A stretch of DNA of 6,577 nucleotides from JBBTWO01 sp038062745. Lineage in GTDB: Bacteria; Patescibacteriota; Microgenomatia; UBA8517. Below are positions 5,110 to 6,577 of the stretch, piece after piece; position 1 is the first letter of the stretch; each line of letters begins with the position of its first letter. The notes below the pieces were generated by a model. That model saw only the letters and a list, made by a program, of their open reading frames with translations. It searched no databases and was not told the DNA's origin. Both the position numbers and the translations under genes were made by a program. The stretch is taken from NCBI GenBank assembly GCA_038062745.1, contig JBBTWO010000028.1, forward strand, positions 1 to 6,577, read 5' to 3'.

Positions 5110-6384
5110 ATGAATAAAACGATACCCAACCAAGAGCATCTGAAAATGCTTTTAAGGGAACAATTAAAAGACTTTGAGAATCAAGAATTGGGAGTTGAGA
5201 GGGAGAAGTTGGCTGAAATATCTAAATATATAGATAATCCGTATGCAGTCGTAATTTCTGGATTGAGACGCGTAGGTAAATCTACTCTAATGGGTCAAAT
5301 TGCTCGAAAACATTATAAGGATAATTACTATTTCGTAAATTTCGAAAATGAAAGATTTTTAAATTTTGAGTCAAGTGACTTCTCCTCTCTACACGAAACA
5401 CTTGTCGAACTTTTTGGAGAAAGGAAAGTGTTTTTTTTAGATGAAATTCAAAATGTAGAAGGCTGGGAACATTTTGTCAGACGTCTTTTAGATCAAAAAT
5501 ATAAATTATATATAACAGGTTCCAATGCTTCCCTACTTAGTCAAGAATTAGGAACAAAATTAACAGGAAGATATATTCCGATTGAGCTTTATCCCTTTTC
5601 ATTTAAAGAATTTTTAAAATTAAAAAATGAAACTAAAAATACTCCCTTAACAATTATAGAAAGAGGGAAACTTAAGTTTTTATTTGATAAATATTTAAAG
5701 ACAGGAGGAATTCCAGACACTATAAAGTACCCTGCCCTACCTATTCACAAAACACTATATGACGATGTAATTTATAGAGACATTGCCACCAGATATAAAA
5801 TAGATGATCCTACACCCTTAAGAGAGTTAGCTTTTTATTTGTTAAGTAATATTTGCTCATCAATAAGCTTTAATAAACTAAAAGATTTACTTAAGCTTGG
5901 AAGTGGAAATACAGTTAGAAGCTATATTGGATATTTAGAAACCAGCTGGCTAATTTCAACAGTTAATGTATATGCTTATTCTATTAAAAAACAGCAAATT
6001 GCTCCAAAAAAGGTCTATGCAATAGATACCGGGTTGGTTAAGTCGATAGCATTCTCATTTTCTGCCAATAGTGGAAAATATTTAGAAAATGCTGTTCAAA
6101 TAGCACTCAAAAGAAGCGGTGAAAAGATATATTATTTTAAAACCTCAAAAGGATATGAAGTAGATTTCTACTTACCACAAAAAAAACAATTAATTCAAGT
6201 AACTAAATCGTTTGAAAACGAAGATACAAAACAAAGAGAGATAAGGGCAATTGTTGAGGCAGCTAAAGAAACTAAAGCCAAAAACTGTCTTATACTAACT
6301 TGGGATCAAGAAGAAAGGTTAGTTGTGGATGGTATCTCCATTGAAATAAAACCAGTCTGGCAATGGCTACTTACAAACTCGTAA
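5110..6384 (+). CDS. AAA14/DUF4143 family ATPase with PD-(D/E)XK-like C-terminus
   Basis: A 424-residue protein of the widespread ATP-binding AAA14-DUF4143 family, whose cellular role is largely unknown. The N-terminal ATPase shows Walker A GLRRVGKST (51-59), Walker B KVFFLDEIQ (106-114), sensor-like YITGSNASLLS (134-144) and the family signature GRYIPIELYPFSFKEFL (153-169). The middle part has YRDIATRY (222-229) and a helix-turn-helix-like stretch, SFNKLKDLLKLGSGNTVRSY (253-272). The C-terminus has YLENAV (324-329), YYFKTSKGYEVDFYL (341-355) and LIQVTK (361-366); E326, D352, Q363 and K366 fit the E-D-QxK pattern of PD-(D/E)XK nucleases. All motifs look intact. It is alone on the plus strand, divergent from mreB, with its own repeat-bearing promoter. 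DNA processing, mobile-element or toxin-like roles are possible, but none is shown by the sequence. Confidence 0.92.
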   Translation: MNKTIPNQEHLKMLLREQLKDFENQELGVEREKLAEISKYIDNPYAVVISGLRRVGKSTLMGQIARKHYKDNYYFVNFENERFLNFESSDFSSLHETLVELFGERKVFFLDEIQNVEGWEHFVRRLLDQKYKLYITGSNASLLSQELGTKLTGRYIPIELYPFSFKEFLKLKNETKNTPLTIIERGKLKFLFDKYLKTGGIPDTIKYPALPIHKTLYDDVIYRDIATRYKIDDPTPLRELAFYLLSNICSSISFNKLKDLLKLGSGNTVRSYIGYLETSWLISTVNVYAYSIKKQQIAPKKVYAIDTGLVKSIAFSFSANSGKYLENAVQIALKRSGEKIYYFKTSKGYEVDFYLPQKKQLIQVTKSFENEDTKQREIRAIVEAAKETKAKNCLILTWDQEERLVVDGISIEIKPVWQWLLTNS

Positions 6385-6433
6385 TAGTAGTGCCAGGAGC
6401 TGGTTCAGAGTGGGGCTACCTGAAGTTGAAGAT

Positions 6434-6577
6434 CTACTTAGATAAACTCTCAGCCTTTTTGATAGTTTTTGAGAGCCATCCAGGAATTTCTGATTTAGAT
6501 TCAACCTCAGAAAGAGTCATCCTATGCTTTACCCCAAAAACTGGACAAACTGCTAAGATACAAAAATGCAAGAAAAA
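6434..6577 (-). CDS. Possible C-terminal end of an unidentified gene, cut by window edge
   Basis: A minus-strand frame is open from the right edge for 47 codons and stops at 6434 (TAG). Its last residues, TLSEVESKSEIPGWLSKTIK followed by KAESLSK, have the charged, helical look of a protein C-terminus and match the direction of the other envelope genes. I recognise no family. The plus strand is also open here (from an ATG at 6363 to the edge, 71 codons), so the strand assignment is uncertain and the tract could be non-coding. Confidence 0.3.
   Translation of the reverse strand, partial: FFLHFCILAVCPVFGVKHRMTLSEVESKSEIPGWLSKTIKKAESLSK

Noticed and set aside
6400..6425. GGTTCAGAGT resembling a tRNA T-arm
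   Set aside because: No acceptor, D-arm or anticodon stem can be built around it.
6446..6474. CTCTCA/TGAGAG inverted repeat as a terminator of the ATPase gene
   Set aside because: Six-base arms with a 17-base loop and no T-run after the stem; too weak.
6363..6577. Plus-strand frame starting MATYKLVIVV as a real downstream gene
   Set aside because: No Shine-Dalgarno or promoter, no recognised family, and a competing minus-strand frame; mentioned as a finding but not called.

Overview
The window is AT-rich bacterial DNA with compact genes and short intergenic gaps. It carries envelope and cell-shape genes, which together with this gene style would suit a candidate-phyla-radiation bacterium such as Microgenomates/Patescibacteria. 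No taxonomic marker is present, so that placement is only an inference. There are no rRNA, tRNA, CRISPR or insertion sequence features.

Layout. Six genes in a row lie on the minus strand. From right to left they are mreB (4925-3921), a WecG/TagA-type glycosyltransferase (3665-2901), an AbiEi-like antitoxin (2767-2186), an AbiEii-like nucleotidyltransferase toxin (2196-1519), an HTH-Fic protein (1423-392), and the 5' part of uppS (372 to the left edge). mreB, wecG and uppS are envelope genes: filament-guided wall growth, transfer of an amino sugar onto an undecaprenyl-linked intermediate, and synthesis of that lipid carrier. Between wecG and uppS sits a cassette of abiEi-abiEii (type IV toxin-antitoxin type) and the Fic gene, which looks like an accessory conflict island. 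To the right of mreB, on the plus strand, is a AAA14/DUF4143 ATPase with a PD-(D/E)XK-like C-terminus (5110-6384). The last 190 bases may hold the 3' end of another minus-strand gene, but this is uncertain.

The most interesting signal is regulatory. uppS, fic, wecG and the ATPase gene each have a sigma70-like promoter whose -10 box ends only 6-9 bases before the start codon, with no Shine-Dalgarno sequence. That predicts leaderless or nearly leaderless transcripts. abiEi has a perfect TTGACA-17-TATAAT promoter with an inverted repeat at the expected transcription start. fic has three copies of AATGATACGA around its promoter, and the ATPase gene has two 24-base repeats, the second of which supplies its -35 box. 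These look like dedicated operators for separately controlled modules.

Two proteins carry notable active-site changes. The Fic motif reads QPYEDGNKRTSR, so the usual catalytic His is Gln, while the SxxxEGN inhibitory motif is kept. MreB reads DIGGGAAE where the family normally has DIGGGTTE.
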